Origin: Sporichthya polymorpha DSM 43042
GTDB taxonomy: Bacteria; Actinomycetota; Actinomycetes; Sporichthyales; Sporichthyaceae
Length of the DNA: 64,000 bases
Assembly (NCBI RefSeq): GCF_000384115.1
Contig: NZ_KB913029.1
Span: 4,687,057 to 4,751,056 of the forward strand
Direction: 5' to 3'
Under the pieces are notes generated by a model. That model was given only the letters and a program-made list of their open reading frames with translations, made no database searches and was not told where the DNA came from. Made by a program: the position numbers and the translations under genes. Every line of letters starts with the position of its first letter. The first letter of the stretch is position 1. Of this stretch, positions 34,971-43,523 are shown piece by piece.

Positions 34971-37553
34971 CTAGGCCGGGTTCGGTCGGACCGGACCCGC
35001 CGACACTGTGCCAGACGCCCCGACCGGCCGAGCGGAAGCCACGATCGCCTCGTACAACCGCTCGCTGCACCGGCCGTCGCGCTGAGGGAACGCTTCCGCG
35101 ATCCGCTGCCGGTACTCCTCCGCCGGCTCCGGCCCGCGGTCGACGACCTCGCGGATCGCCGCCAGTGCGCGGTCGGCCTCGTAGGTCACGGGTCCGTAGC
35201 CGTCCCGCTCGTACTTGAAGTAGCCGCCGCGTCCCACGTGCGCCCCGCCGAACATCGCCTCGTGGTCGAACTGGAAGTACACGACCGGTCGGTCGATGTA
35301 CGCGGCGTTGAAGGCCATCGAGGAGTAGTCGGTGACCACCACCCGCGACCGCGCGAACAGCTCACGGACGTCGTGGCCGACGAACCCGAACGACGTCACG
35401 TAGGAGGGCAACTCGAGTTCCTCGCGCACGGCCTGGAGGTTGGGGTGGAGCAGCGTGGCGACGGTCAGCCCGTGACGTTCGGCCAGTTCTCCCAAGTCCG
35501 GCGCGCACAGGACGGCGCGCCACTGCTTCACGAACTCGGTCTCGGTGAAGCCGTCCACGAGCTTGCGCCGCTGCGACCCGGGGGCCAGCGGGGCGACGAG
35601 CCAATTCCGCCAGGTCGGGGCGATCAGGATCAGGTCGCGCTGCTCCGGAGGGAAACGCAGCCCGACCTCCCGCACCTTGTCGAACCGCGGCATCCCGGAG
35701 AGGACGGTCTCCTTCGACGTGTAGACGTAGCGCGTTCCCTCACCGCAGATCGACTCGTACTCCCCCGGCGTGCTCGTCACGAAGATCTCCGCGTTCTTGG
35801 GGTTGAGCCAGGCGGAGAGGTCGTCCTTGATGACGCCGTGATTGAGGAAGCTGTAGCGCCACTTCGGCGACGGGATCAGCGTCTTGAGCCCCGGCGGGTT
35901 CGTGATGGCGGCGTCGGCGTGCGAGGAGATGAGGTGCTCGCAGTTGAGCATCAACAGCTTCCAGAGCAGCGAGTCGTACGGGACCACCCGGCGGATGCCC
36001 TGGGACTTCAGTCGCTTGTGGTCCGGCGTCCCCTTCTCGATGACGAACCAGGCGTTGGTCTTCGGCCGGTTCTTCCGGATCCAGTGGAACAGGTGCTCGG
36101 CGCTGTCGTCCGCGTCGTGGACGCGGTCGATCAGGACCCACGCGTGGCGCAGGTAGTGCCGCGCCACGCGAGTCCGCGCGAACCGCCGCAGCAAGCGGTC
36201 CTGCCTGGAGTCCTGTCGTTTCTGCTTCTTCGGCTTGACCCAGCCCGGCGGCTTGTCACGGAACGGCGGGCGCGGGTCGGAGGGCCAGACCTCAACCGGC
36301 ACGCCGTCCAGCGACGCGGTCAGATTCCCCCGCGGGACCCAGGCGATCCGCTCGCGCAGCACGAGACGCTCGAAGTAGTCCAGGTCCCGGGACTTCGAGT
36401 GCAGCGGCTCCACGCGGACGCCGTCGACGACGAACTCCTCGGCCGGGAGATCGCCGGTGTACCGGTAGCGAACCCGGTCCAGCTGTGCCGCCCGGTCACG
36501 CCGATCGCGCACGACGCCCTGGGGGCGCCACCCCGGCGGGCCGTACCCGTGGGCCAGGATCTCGCGCCAGATGTACGGGATGGTGCGGGCGTTGAAGTTG
36601 GCGATGACGTCCGGGTCGAGATGCGTCGTGATCTCCGCGAGCAGGTCGTGGAACTCCTCCGCGACCGCCCCCCGTGGCCCGCCACCGGCGCCGGCCGCGC
36701 GGTCCTGGTAGGCGAGGCTCCACGACAGGTCGTAGATGACCAGGTTCTGGACCCAGGCCGGCACTCCGCCGCGCCGCTCGGCGCCGCGGCGCAACAGGTC
36801 GAGGTATCCCCGCCGCGGCACGGTCGTGTAGCGCCCGGTGTCGGTGAAGCTGCCCTCGGACGTCGAGTCACCGCGGCGCCGGTAGAGATAGTCCGCCGAG
36901 GCGAGGAAGCCGACCCGGGGGGCCGGCAGCGCCAGCAGGTAGCGCCCGAGCATGTGGGCGTCCTCGAAGCTCGGCTTGAGCTCCTCGTCGAACTCGATCC
37001 CGAGGTCGCGCACCCGGGCGAGCGGCACGAAGGCGCAGGGGGCGCTGGCGTAGAACAGCGTGGGCGACTCGTCGAGGTCGACCACGCGGTCACCGAGCGC
37101 GAAGTGGTGCTCCAGCGGGTGCTCGGACGTCTCCTTGGTCGAGTCCCAGTACAGGATGCGGCGGCAGCCCACCAGGTCGGTGTCCGGGTTCTTCCGCAGG
37201 AATTCGTCGACCGCGGTCAGGTATCCCGGTTCGATCATGTCGTCCGGGTCGGTGAAGGTGACCCACTCCCCCTGGGCCTGGCGCATGCCCAGGTTCCGGG
37301 CGGAGGCCTGGCCGCCGTTCGGCTTGGTCAGCACCGTGACCAGGCCGGGTCGACGCTCGCTCCACGCCCGGAGCCGGGCGAGCGAGTCGTCCGTCGAGCC
37401 GTCGTCGACCGCGAGAATCTCGATCCGGTCGAGCGGGAAGCTCTGCGCCTCGATCGACGCGATGAAGTCGTCGAGATACGGAGCGACGTCGTACACCGCC
37501 GAGACGATCGAGAAGCGCGGCGGGCCGGACCGGTCGGCAGCTGCAGACGTCAT
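34971..37553 (-). CDS. Fusion: GT2 glycosyltransferase plus TagF-type polyol-phosphate transferase
   Basis: 860 aa. The N-terminal GT2 domain (about 12-250) shows FSIVSAVYDVAPYLDDFI, EILAVDDGSTDDS, NGGQASARNLGMRQAQGEWVTFTDPDDMI. Residues 480-850 match the CDP-glycerol glycerophosphotransferase family: NAWFVIEKGTPDHKRL, YSFLNHGVIKDDLS, GMPRFDKV, IAPTWRNWL, and VVVTDYSSMAFNAAYIDRPVVYFQFD, the family signature. It should add a sugar and a glycerol- or ribitol-phosphate-like unit, or polymerise a teichoic-acid-like chain at the membrane face. No membrane helix, so a peripheral enzyme. 13 bases after the GH16 lipoprotein gene and 27 before gmd. Confidence 0.85.
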   Translation of the reverse strand: MTSAAADRSGPPRFSIVSAVYDVAPYLDDFIASIEAQSFPLDRIEILAVDDGSTDDSLARLRAWSERRPGLVTVLTKPNGGQASARNLGMRQAQGEWVTFTDPDDMIEPGYLTAVDEFLRKNPDTDLVGCRRILYWDSTKETSEHPLEHHFALGDRVVDLDESPTLFYASAPCAFVPLARVRDLGIEFDEELKPSFEDAHMLGRYLLALPAPRVGFLASADYLYRRRGDSTSEGSFTDTGRYTTVPRRGYLDLLRRGAERRGGVPAWVQNLVIYDLSWSLAYQDRAAGAGGGPRGAVAEEFHDLLAEITTHLDPDVIANFNARTIPYIWREILAHGYGPPGWRPQGVVRDRRDRAAQLDRVRYRYTGDLPAEEFVVDGVRVEPLHSKSRDLDYFERLVLRERIAWVPRGNLTASLDGVPVEVWPSDPRPPFRDKPPGWVKPKKQKRQDSRQDRLLRRFARTRVARHYLRHAWVLIDRVHDADDSAEHLFHWIRKNRPKTNAWFVIEKGTPDHKRLKSQGIRRVVPYDSLLWKLLMLNCEHLISSHADAAITNPPGLKTLIPSPKWRYSFLNHGVIKDDLSAWLNPKNAEIFVTSTPGEYESICGEGTRYVYTSKETVLSGMPRFDKVREVGLRFPPEQRDLILIAPTWRNWLVAPLAPGSQRRKLVDGFTETEFVKQWRAVLCAPDLGELAERHGLTVATLLHPNLQAVREELELPSYVTSFGFVGHDVRELFARSRVVVTDYSSMAFNAAYIDRPVVYFQFDHEAMFGGAHVGRGGYFKYERDGYGPVTYEADRALAAIREVVDRGPEPAEEYRQRIAEAFPQRDGRCSERLYEAIVASARPVGASGTVSAGPVRPNPA

Positions 37554-37566
37554 TGAACGCCAGACC

Positions 37567-39000
37567 CTACCGGGCGGGCTTCTCGTCCCGCTGCCAGACC
37601 CGGACCCAGTCGACCTGCATGCTCGTCGGGAGGCTGTCGTCCTCCAGGCGGGGGGTCTCCCACGCGGAGGCGAGCATGCTCAGGATGATCGCCTGCTCCC
37701 GGTGGGAGATGCCGGTCTTGACGCGGGACGTCTCGATGCCGTCCATCCGGAAGATGTACTCCGTCGGGGTCCACTCCACCGAGTAGATGTGCCAGTCGTC
37801 CGACGGGTACCGGCCCTTCGGCAGCAGCTGGCCGCTCTTCTGTCCGCCGCCGGTCTTGACGTTGGTGATCGTCCCGTCGGCCTCGCGGCGCGGCCAGTAG
37901 ACGTAGCTGTGGTAGTCGCCGTTGCCGAAGTCGTCGCCGAAGTACTCGACGATGTCGACCTCCGCGCCCTTCTCCGCCGGGTCGTCCGGCGCGGGGCTGG
38001 CGGGGCCGGTGCCGGGCGCCGGGTACAGCCAGAATGCCGAGTGCACGCCGTCGTTCGGGTGCACCTTCATCCGCGCGGCGAAGATGCCGTAGGTGAAGTT
38101 CTTCGTCTGGTCGGTGCCGATCTGGCTCGTGAGGAACTGGCCGTCCTTGCACTTCTCGGTCTTGAGCGGCTTCTTCGAGGTGTCCCAGCTGGCGAACATC
38201 TCCAGGACGCCACCCTTGACCTTGTTCTGCGACGGGTCGTTGACCGTGCAGGGCCGGTAGGAGGTCCACATCCGCCAGTGCGACTGCAGCTCGGTGCCGT
38301 CGAACTCGTCGCCCCACACGAACTTCCACGGCGTGCCGCGGACGACGGCGGTGACGAGCTCCTCGGCCCCGTCCTCGCCCTCGCTGCGGGCCCGGTACTC
38401 GGTGTCGGCGTCCGCGGACGCCGGCAGCCGGAACGCGAACTCGCCGTTCTCGTCCTGCTCCCCCGAGGCCACCTCCGCCCACGACCCGCCCTTGCTCCGG
38501 CTCTCGACGACCACCGGTGCACCCGTGCGGGACGGGGTGAACGCGGCGACGCCGGGCAGCAGCTCGGTCTTGCCGTCGGGGCGCAGCCCGATCGCGGGAC
38601 GGATCAGCAGCGTGCCGCCGCTGTCGTAGGTCCGCAGCTCGACCTGCTCGGAGATCCGCGTCTTGTTCGAGCCGGTGCTGACCGCGACGACCCGATAGGT
38701 GACCGGCTCGGACCCGGGCTCGACCTGGAAGCGGAAACTGCTGTCCTCGCCCGAGGAGGTTGACTCCACCTGCTCCCACGCCGACCCCGCCAGGCGCTCG
38801 AGATTGACCGAACGCCCGGCCGGACCGGCCTTGCCGGTGATGGCCACGGTCTCGCCGGCGAGCGGCTTGCGCGGCTCCACCGAGACCCCGAGCGGCGGGC
38901 CCTCGCCCACCGCCGTCTTCTCGTCGTCCCCGCCGCCGCAGGCGGCGAGGCCGAGGAGCAGCAGCAGTACGACGAACAGCCCGGAAGCCCTGACCTTCAC
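37567..39000 (-). CDS. GH16-family lipoprotein with two beta domains
   Basis: 477 aa. Lipoprotein signal with lipobox GLAAC-G (Cys21). Residues 35-220 are two Ig-like or FnIII-like beta repeats. The GH16 jelly roll spans about 230-470: KFVWGDEFDGTELQSHW, HSAFWLYPAPG, the catalytic EVDIVEYFGD (ExDxxE acids) and WHIYSVEWTPTEYIFRMDG. GH16 enzymes cut or transfer beta-1,3/1,4 glucans and galactans. Bound at the cell surface, it may trim or remodel the polymer built by the same gene run. GGGAGG with seven bases spacing supports the GTG at 39000. Confidence 0.87.
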   Translation of the reverse strand: MKVRASGLFVVLLLLLGLAACGGGDDEKTAVGEGPPLGVSVEPRKPLAGETVAITGKAGPAGRSVNLERLAGSAWEQVESTSSGEDSSFRFQVEPGSEPVTYRVVAVSTGSNKTRISEQVELRTYDSGGTLLIRPAIGLRPDGKTELLPGVAAFTPSRTGAPVVVESRSKGGSWAEVASGEQDENGEFAFRLPASADADTEYRARSEGEDGAEELVTAVVRGTPWKFVWGDEFDGTELQSHWRMWTSYRPCTVNDPSQNKVKGGVLEMFASWDTSKKPLKTEKCKDGQFLTSQIGTDQTKNFTYGIFAARMKVHPNDGVHSAFWLYPAPGTGPASPAPDDPAEKGAEVDIVEYFGDDFGNGDYHSYVYWPRREADGTITNVKTGGGQKSGQLLPKGRYPSDDWHIYSVEWTPTEYIFRMDGIETSRVKTGISHREQAIILSMLASAWETPRLEDDSLPTSMQVDWVRVWQRDEKPAR

Positions 39001-39044
39001 CCTTTGCCTCCCCGAGAGTTGCGGGTCAGCCTAGAGGCAGATGA

Positions 39045-39959
39045 TCACTTCTTCTGGTAGACCTTCACCCAGTCGACCTGCATCGTCGCCGGCATCGAGT
39101 TGCTCTTCTGCAACGGAAGCATCCAGTCGGACGTCAGCATGCTGAACAGCACGAACTGCTTCCGCTTCGACACGCCCTGCTTGATCGTGGCCGTCACCTT
39201 GCCGTCGATCTTGAAGACGTACTTGGTGGGGGTCCACTCCAGCGTGTAGGTGTGGAAACCCTTCGAGGGCAGTTTGCCCTTCAGCGCCTTCTTCGAGCCC
39301 GGCTGCGGACCACCCGTCTTGATGGTCTTGATGCCGCCCGAGGTCTGCTTCGGCCAGTACACGAAGTGGTACATGCTGCCGACCGGCTTGTAGCGGTCAC
39401 CGAAGTACTCGGCGATGTCGACCTCGCCGCCGCGGTAGGCCGCCGGGTTGCTCGGCGAGACGTCGGTCGGGGCCTCCTTGCCCGGCAGCAGCCAGAACGC
39501 GCCGCCCACGCCGGGCGAGGACTGGTACTTGATCCGGGCCTCGAACTTGCCGTAGCGGAACGCCTGCTTCGACGCGATCTGGCCGTTGTAGAAGAACTTC
39601 TTGCACTTCGACGTGCCGGACCTGCTCTTGTTGACGGTCGCCCGCACGTGGAGCTTGCCCTTCTTCGGCTTCGCCATGGCGGGCGTGGCGGTCGCGCAGC
39701 TGCGGCCGGCCCACGGACCGGTCGGGTACGTGTACCACTTCGACGAGAGCTTGCTGCCGGAGAAGTTGTCGCTGAAGACCAGCTTCCACTTCTTCGCCGC
39801 GGTGGTCTCGACCGCCGCGCTCTGGCCGGGCTTGGCCGTCACGGTCTGCTGCTGCGGCGCGGTCTCACCGGCGGACGCGCCGCCGACCGTGGCCAGGGAC
39901 AGAGCGCCGGTGAGCGCCAGGGCACCGGCGGTGGCGGCGCCGACGAGCGATCGCTTCAT
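39045..39959 (-). CDS. Secreted GH16-family glycoside hydrolase
   Basis: 304 aa. Cleavable signal peptide about 1-31 (AGALALTGALSLATVGGASA-G). The GH16 domain starts near residue 58: KLVFSDNFSGSKLSSKW, GGAFWLLPG, the catalytic EVDIAEYFGD with both acids of ExDxxE, and FHTYTLEWTPTKYVFKIDG. It is a paralogue of the next gene without the lipobox and Ig-like repeats. The mature protein is Lys-rich, which may favour anionic glycans. First gene of the minus-strand run; a perfect hairpin lies in its leader (39985-40001). The RBS AAAGGG is about ten bases before ATG 39959. Confidence 0.87.
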   Translation of the reverse strand: MKRSLVGAATAGALALTGALSLATVGGASAGETAPQQQTVTAKPGQSAAVETTAAKKWKLVFSDNFSGSKLSSKWYTYPTGPWAGRSCATATPAMAKPKKGKLHVRATVNKSRSGTSKCKKFFYNGQIASKQAFRYGKFEARIKYQSSPGVGGAFWLLPGKEAPTDVSPSNPAAYRGGEVDIAEYFGDRYKPVGSMYHFVYWPKQTSGGIKTIKTGGPQPGSKKALKGKLPSKGFHTYTLEWTPTKYVFKIDGKVTATIKQGVSKRKQFVLFSMLTSDWMLPLQKSNSMPATMQVDWVKVYQKK

Positions 39960-39984
39960 GACAGGGGGGCCCTTTCGGAACGAA

Positions 39985-40001
39985 ACCGGGGCTCCCCCGG
40001 T
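39985..40001 (-). promoter_or_regulatory. Perfect hairpin in the leader of the GH16 run
   Basis: Stem of 7 bp (ACCGGGG/CCCCGGT) with a 3-base loop, 26 bases before the GH16 start. It could be an operator or a leader RNA hairpin. Nothing else is clear in the 219-base divergent region 39960-40178 apart from the -10 box at 40167. Confidence 0.35.
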
Positions 40002-40166
40002 GCGGTCTCAGAGTACGAAAGACGCTGGTCGGACGGCGCCTTTCCCCGACTGTGACAAGCCTGGGCCTTCGACGCCAGAGCGGCGGCCCGAAATGGCCCG
40101 CATGGGTGAGATGTCCAACCGTCCGGACGAGTCCCGCCGTACCCGTCCGGAGGGGTGTCCGTGTCC

Positions 40167-40172
40167 TAGGGT
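40167..40172 (+). promoter_or_regulatory. -10 box TAGGGT, leaderless start of GT2 gene
   Basis: TAGGGT ends six bases before the ATG at 40179. The geometry picks this ATG over a TTG at 40173. Confidence 0.5.
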
Positions 40173-40178
40173 TTGCCC

Positions 40179-41957
40179 ATGGCCCGGTTCCGCTCCGTGG
40201 CGGACAAGGTCCGACGTTCCGCCCCGCCGGTCGATCCGCCGGCCGCCCCGTCCGCCGACCCGAAACTCCTGGTCGGCCTGAGTGCCACGCCTCCTGCCGA
40301 CGAGGGGTGGACGGCCGTCGAGCTCCTGGCCCTCGGTCCCGCGCACGCCCAGGACTGGGCGGAGGTGGAGATTCGCGCCGGGTCCCTGGCTGAGCTCCGA
40401 CGGGCGCTGCCCTGGCTCGTCCACGCCGGCCGCACCCCCCGGCTGCGCGTCGCCGTCGCCCGGACCGACCGGCCCCGGGCCCTGCGCCCACCGGCGCTCG
40501 TCGGCAACCGCCCGGTCGCGAGCGCCCTCCTGACCCGCAAGCCGCTCCAGGTCGAGGTCGAGCTCGCGAAGCCGGCCGCGGTCGCCGCCCTCGTCCGGGC
40601 CTGCCTGTCCCCGGTCGAGGAGATCGGTCGCCGCCACGGCGCGCCCGGTCTCCGCGCCGCCGTCGCGGACCCGGCGGCCCTGTCCTGGACCACGGGCCTC
40701 CCGCACGTCCCGCTCGCCCGGGAGCCCGACCCGGCCGACCCGCTCCCGCCGCCCGACCTCGTGCTGAGGCGGGAGCAGACCGGCCTGCCCCCGGTCGACA
40801 CCGCGTTCTGCTCCCCCGCCGGGTTCCGGCCCGACGCCGCCGGGTTCGCGGAGCTCGTCGCCGCCCCGGACGGGCTGCTCCTGCAGGGCCCCGCCGGCAC
40901 CCTGGGCACGCTGGATCCCCTAGTCGGTCTGACGGAGAATCACATCCGGTCGCTGCGGGAGTTCGCCGCCGTCCGCGTCGCCGACGCCTCCGCACCCGGT
41001 CTGTCCCGCGTGCTTTCCCAGCTGAGCTGCGCGGGCGTCCCGGTCTGCGCCCCCCACCTGACGGCCGACCTCGACGAGGAACTCGGGCCCGACCTCGCCG
41101 CCCGGCTGCGCGATCTGACGCCGAGCCAGCTCGAGGATCCGCTCGCCCGCGAGGCCTGGTCCGTGTCGACCCGCCGCACCGCGCTCGGGCGCTTCTCCCC
41201 CGACGCGTACTGGCGGGCCCGCCAGGGCGACGCCGGGCCCACCGTCAGCGTCGTCCTCGCGACCCGCCGCCCCGATCTGCTGTCGTTCGCGCTGGCGCAG
41301 GTCGAGCGCCAGGACTGGCCGCGCCTTGAGGTCGTCCTCGTCCTGCACGGCGCGGCCGCAGACCATCCGGCGGTCACCGCCGCGGCCGCCGCGCTCACCC
41401 GCCCGCTGACCGTGGTCGAGGTCCCCGCGGACGTCGTGTTCGGGCGCGCCCTGCAGACCGGGCTCGCCCGCTGCAGCGGGCGGCTCGTCACGAAGATGGA
41501 CGACGACGACTGGTACGGAGTCCACCACGTGACCGACCTGGTCCAGGCCCACGCCCACAGCGGGGCGACGCTGGTGGGGTCGAGCGGCTACCACCTCTAC
41601 GTCGCGGACGCCGACGCCACGCTCCGCTGGACGAAGAACCCGACCGAGGCCGCGGCCACCTGGGTCCACGGCGGCACGATGCTGCTCGCCCGCGACGACC
41701 TCACCGCCCTCGGTGGCTGGCCGGCGGTCCCCGTCGGCGAGGACGCCCACCTGATCCGCGCGGTCCGCGAGTCCGGCGGCTGGATCTACGGCATCCACGA
41801 CCTCGGCTTCCTGTACTACCGGGGCCAGGGGCACACCTGGATGCCGGCGACGGGCTCGCAGTTCTGGCTCGACGCCGAGGTCCCCCGCGCCGCCGGGTTC
41901 GCCCCGCCGCCCCAGCTCGACGCCCTGCCGCACCCCTGGGTCGCGCGCCCGGGCTAG
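40179..41957 (+). CDS. GT2 glycosyltransferase with long N-terminal region
   Basis: 592 aa. The first 340 residues are Arg/Pro/Ala-rich without a motif I recognise, but with sugar-hydrolase-like or ATP-grasp-free alpha/beta character (VGLSATPPADEGWTAVELLAL; FAAVRVADASAPGLSRVLSQL). The C-terminal GT-A domain (about 345-590) has VSVVLATRRPDLLSFALAQ, LEVVLVLHG, TKMDDDDWYGVHHV (metal-binding DDDD) and VHGGTMLLARDDLTALGGWP, then GEDAHLIRAVRESG, the usual ED acceptor acid. Relatives with this layout occur beside SPASM or glycan genes in actinomycetes. The ATG has a leaderless -10 box. Its stop overlaps the convergent SDR gene by four bases. Confidence 0.7.
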   Translation: MARFRSVADKVRRSAPPVDPPAAPSADPKLLVGLSATPPADEGWTAVELLALGPAHAQDWAEVEIRAGSLAELRRALPWLVHAGRTPRLRVAVARTDRPRALRPPALVGNRPVASALLTRKPLQVEVELAKPAAVAALVRACLSPVEEIGRRHGAPGLRAAVADPAALSWTTGLPHVPLAREPDPADPLPPPDLVLRREQTGLPPVDTAFCSPAGFRPDAAGFAELVAAPDGLLLQGPAGTLGTLDPLVGLTENHIRSLREFAAVRVADASAPGLSRVLSQLSCAGVPVCAPHLTADLDEELGPDLAARLRDLTPSQLEDPLAREAWSVSTRRTALGRFSPDAYWRARQGDAGPTVSVVLATRRPDLLSFALAQVERQDWPRLEVVLVLHGAAADHPAVTAAAAALTRPLTVVEVPADVVFGRALQTGLARCSGRLVTKMDDDDWYGVHHVTDLVQAHAHSGATLVGSSGYHLYVADADATLRWTKNPTEAAATWVHGGTMLLARDDLTALGGWPAVPVGEDAHLIRAVRESGGWIYGIHDLGFLYYRGQGHTWMPATGSQFWLDAEVPRAAGFAPPPQLDALPHPWVARPG

Positions 41958-42817
41958 GCCCCCGCGCCCCCGAGGCACAACGCCGCCAAATCGCGGCTCG
42001 TCGGCCGGCACCGCACGCCGAGGGCATCCAGGCGCCCGGGGTCCCCCACGACGCGGTCGGCGGCCGGCAGGGCCACGAGTTCGGGCACCGGCTCCACCCG
42101 GACCGCGACGCCCAGCCGGGCACCCATCGCGGCGAGGACGTCGCCCGGAGTCGTCCCGACCCCCGAGCAGACGTTGTGGACGCCGAGGTGCCGGTCCGCC
42201 ACGAGCGCCGCGAGCGCCTCCGCCACGAAGGTCGCCGGCACGAAGTCGCGGACCACGTCCAGGCGCCCGCACCGCACGAGACGCTCCGGGCCGTCCTGCG
42301 CGAGCAGCTGCGAGCTCAGGTTGCCCAACGGCGTGCGCGCCGGCGGCCGCGCGCAGACCACGTTGAACGGCCGCGCAACGGTCAGCGGGATTCCGAGGTC
42401 CGCCGCGAGCTCCGTCGCGAGCACCGTCGCCGCCACCTTGGCCCGGCCGTACTCGGTCACCGGGCGCAGCGGGGCGTCCTCCCCGATCAGCCCGCCCGCC
42501 GGGTCCCCGTCGCCGTACTCCGCGGCCGAGCCGAGCACGACGACGTGCGGACGCCCGGTCTCCCCGGCGGCGATGAGTACGTTCCGGACCGTCTCGACGT
42601 TCGCGTAGCGCAACTCCTCCGGTCGGTCCCCCGGCCCGCCCGCCAGGTGGACGACGGCCTCGGGCGCCGCGTCCTGCACGACCCGCCGGGCGGCGGCGGG
42701 CTCGCCGAGGTCGCCGTCCGACCGGTCGGCCGCGACCACCTCGTGGCCGCGCTCCCGGAGCACGGGGACGAGGTGCCGGCCGAGCATCCCGCCCGCGCCG
42801 GTCACGAGCACTCTCAC
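41954..42817 (-). CDS. NAD-dependent epimerase/reductase (SDR)
   Basis: 287 aa extended SDR. TGAGGMLGRHLVPVL is the cofactor loop. The catalytic set is Ser in VVLGSAAEYGDG and Tyr/Lys in TEYGRAKVAAT, with ARPFNVVCARPPARTPL following. The context (after a LegB-like dehydratase and a nucleotidyltransferase) suggests a 4-keto reductase or epimerase finishing an activated 6-deoxysugar. ATG overlaps the preceding stop (ATGA). Substrate not known. Confidence 0.7.
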   Translation of the reverse strand: MRVLVTGAGGMLGRHLVPVLRERGHEVVAADRSDGDLGEPAAARRVVQDAAPEAVVHLAGGPGDRPEELRYANVETVRNVLIAAGETGRPHVVVLGSAAEYGDGDPAGGLIGEDAPLRPVTEYGRAKVAATVLATELAADLGIPLTVARPFNVVCARPPARTPLGNLSSQLLAQDGPERLVRCGRLDVVRDFVPATFVAEALAALVADRHLGVHNVCSGVGTTPGDVLAAMGARLGVAVRVEPVPELVALPAADRVVGDPGRLDALGVRCRPTSRDLAALCLGGAGA

Positions 42818-43521
42818 GGGAGAAAGAACGAGGGATCCTCGTTGAAGCGTTCCGTCGCCGCGTTCAGGTCGTCCATCGCGCCGAGGTCGAGCCAGTACGC
42901 GTCGCTCGGGACGACCCGCACACGCCGCCCGGACTTCATCAGAGCCCGCATCAGATCCGGCATGTCGAGACGCTGCCCCGGCGGAACGAACTCCGAGATG
43001 ACGTTCGCCGAGATCACGTAGATGCCCATGCTCACCGCGTAGGAGAGCTTCGGCTTCTCGATGTACTCGGCGAGGTAGCCGTCGCCGTCGCTCTCGAGCA
43101 CGCCGTAGTCGACGGCGACCGACCGCTGGTTGGCGAAGATCGTCGCCCCGTCGGCCGGGTCGTGCGCGCGGTACGCCTCGGCGAAGTTCACGTTGGTGAG
43201 GATGTCGCCGTTGAGCACGAGCACACGGTCGTCGGTGAGGTCCTCGACGAGCGAGAGGCAGCCGGCCGTCCCGAGCGGCTCGTCCTCGTGCACGTAGTCG
43301 ATCTCGATGCCCCAGGCCTTGCCGTCGCCGCAGTACGCGTGGATCAGCGAGGCGAGGTGCCCCACGGCGATCGTCATGCGGTCGAAGCCCTGCGCAGCCA
43401 GCTGCTTCGCGAGAATCTCGATGATCGAGAACTCCCCGACGGGCACCAGCGGCTTCGGGATGACGATGGTGAGCGGACGCAGGCGATTACCGAGGCCGCC
43501 GGCCAGGACGAAGGCACGCAT
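42814..43521 (-). CDS. Sugar-1-phosphate nucleotidyltransferase
   Basis: 235 aa. RmlA/ManC-like fold: LAGGLGNRLRPLTIVIPKPLVPVG is the NTP loop with Asn in place of the usual Thr, then EDEPLGTAGCLSLVEDL, VLNGDILTNVNF (metal Asp), IEKPKLSYAVSMGIYVIS and YWLDLGAMDDLNAA. The short length without a C-terminal beta helix resembles GDP-mannose- or CDP-type pyrophosphorylases found next to LegB-like dehydratases (PtmE/LegF-like context). It probably activates the sugar that feeds the 4,6-dehydratase two bases upstream. Confidence 0.75.
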   Translation of the reverse strand: MRAFVLAGGLGNRLRPLTIVIPKPLVPVGEFSIIEILAKQLAAQGFDRMTIAVGHLASLIHAYCGDGKAWGIEIDYVHEDEPLGTAGCLSLVEDLTDDRVLVLNGDILTNVNFAEAYRAHDPADGATIFANQRSVAVDYGVLESDGDGYLAEYIEKPKLSYAVSMGIYVISANVISEFVPPGQRLDMPDLMRALMKSGRRVRVVPSDAYWLDLGAMDDLNAATERFNEDPSFFLP

Positions 43522-43523
43522 CG

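Noticed and set aside
33882-37556. Long plus-strand frame opposite gmd and the GT2-TagF gene
   Set aside because: Antisense shadow of two well-supported genes; no recognisable domain.
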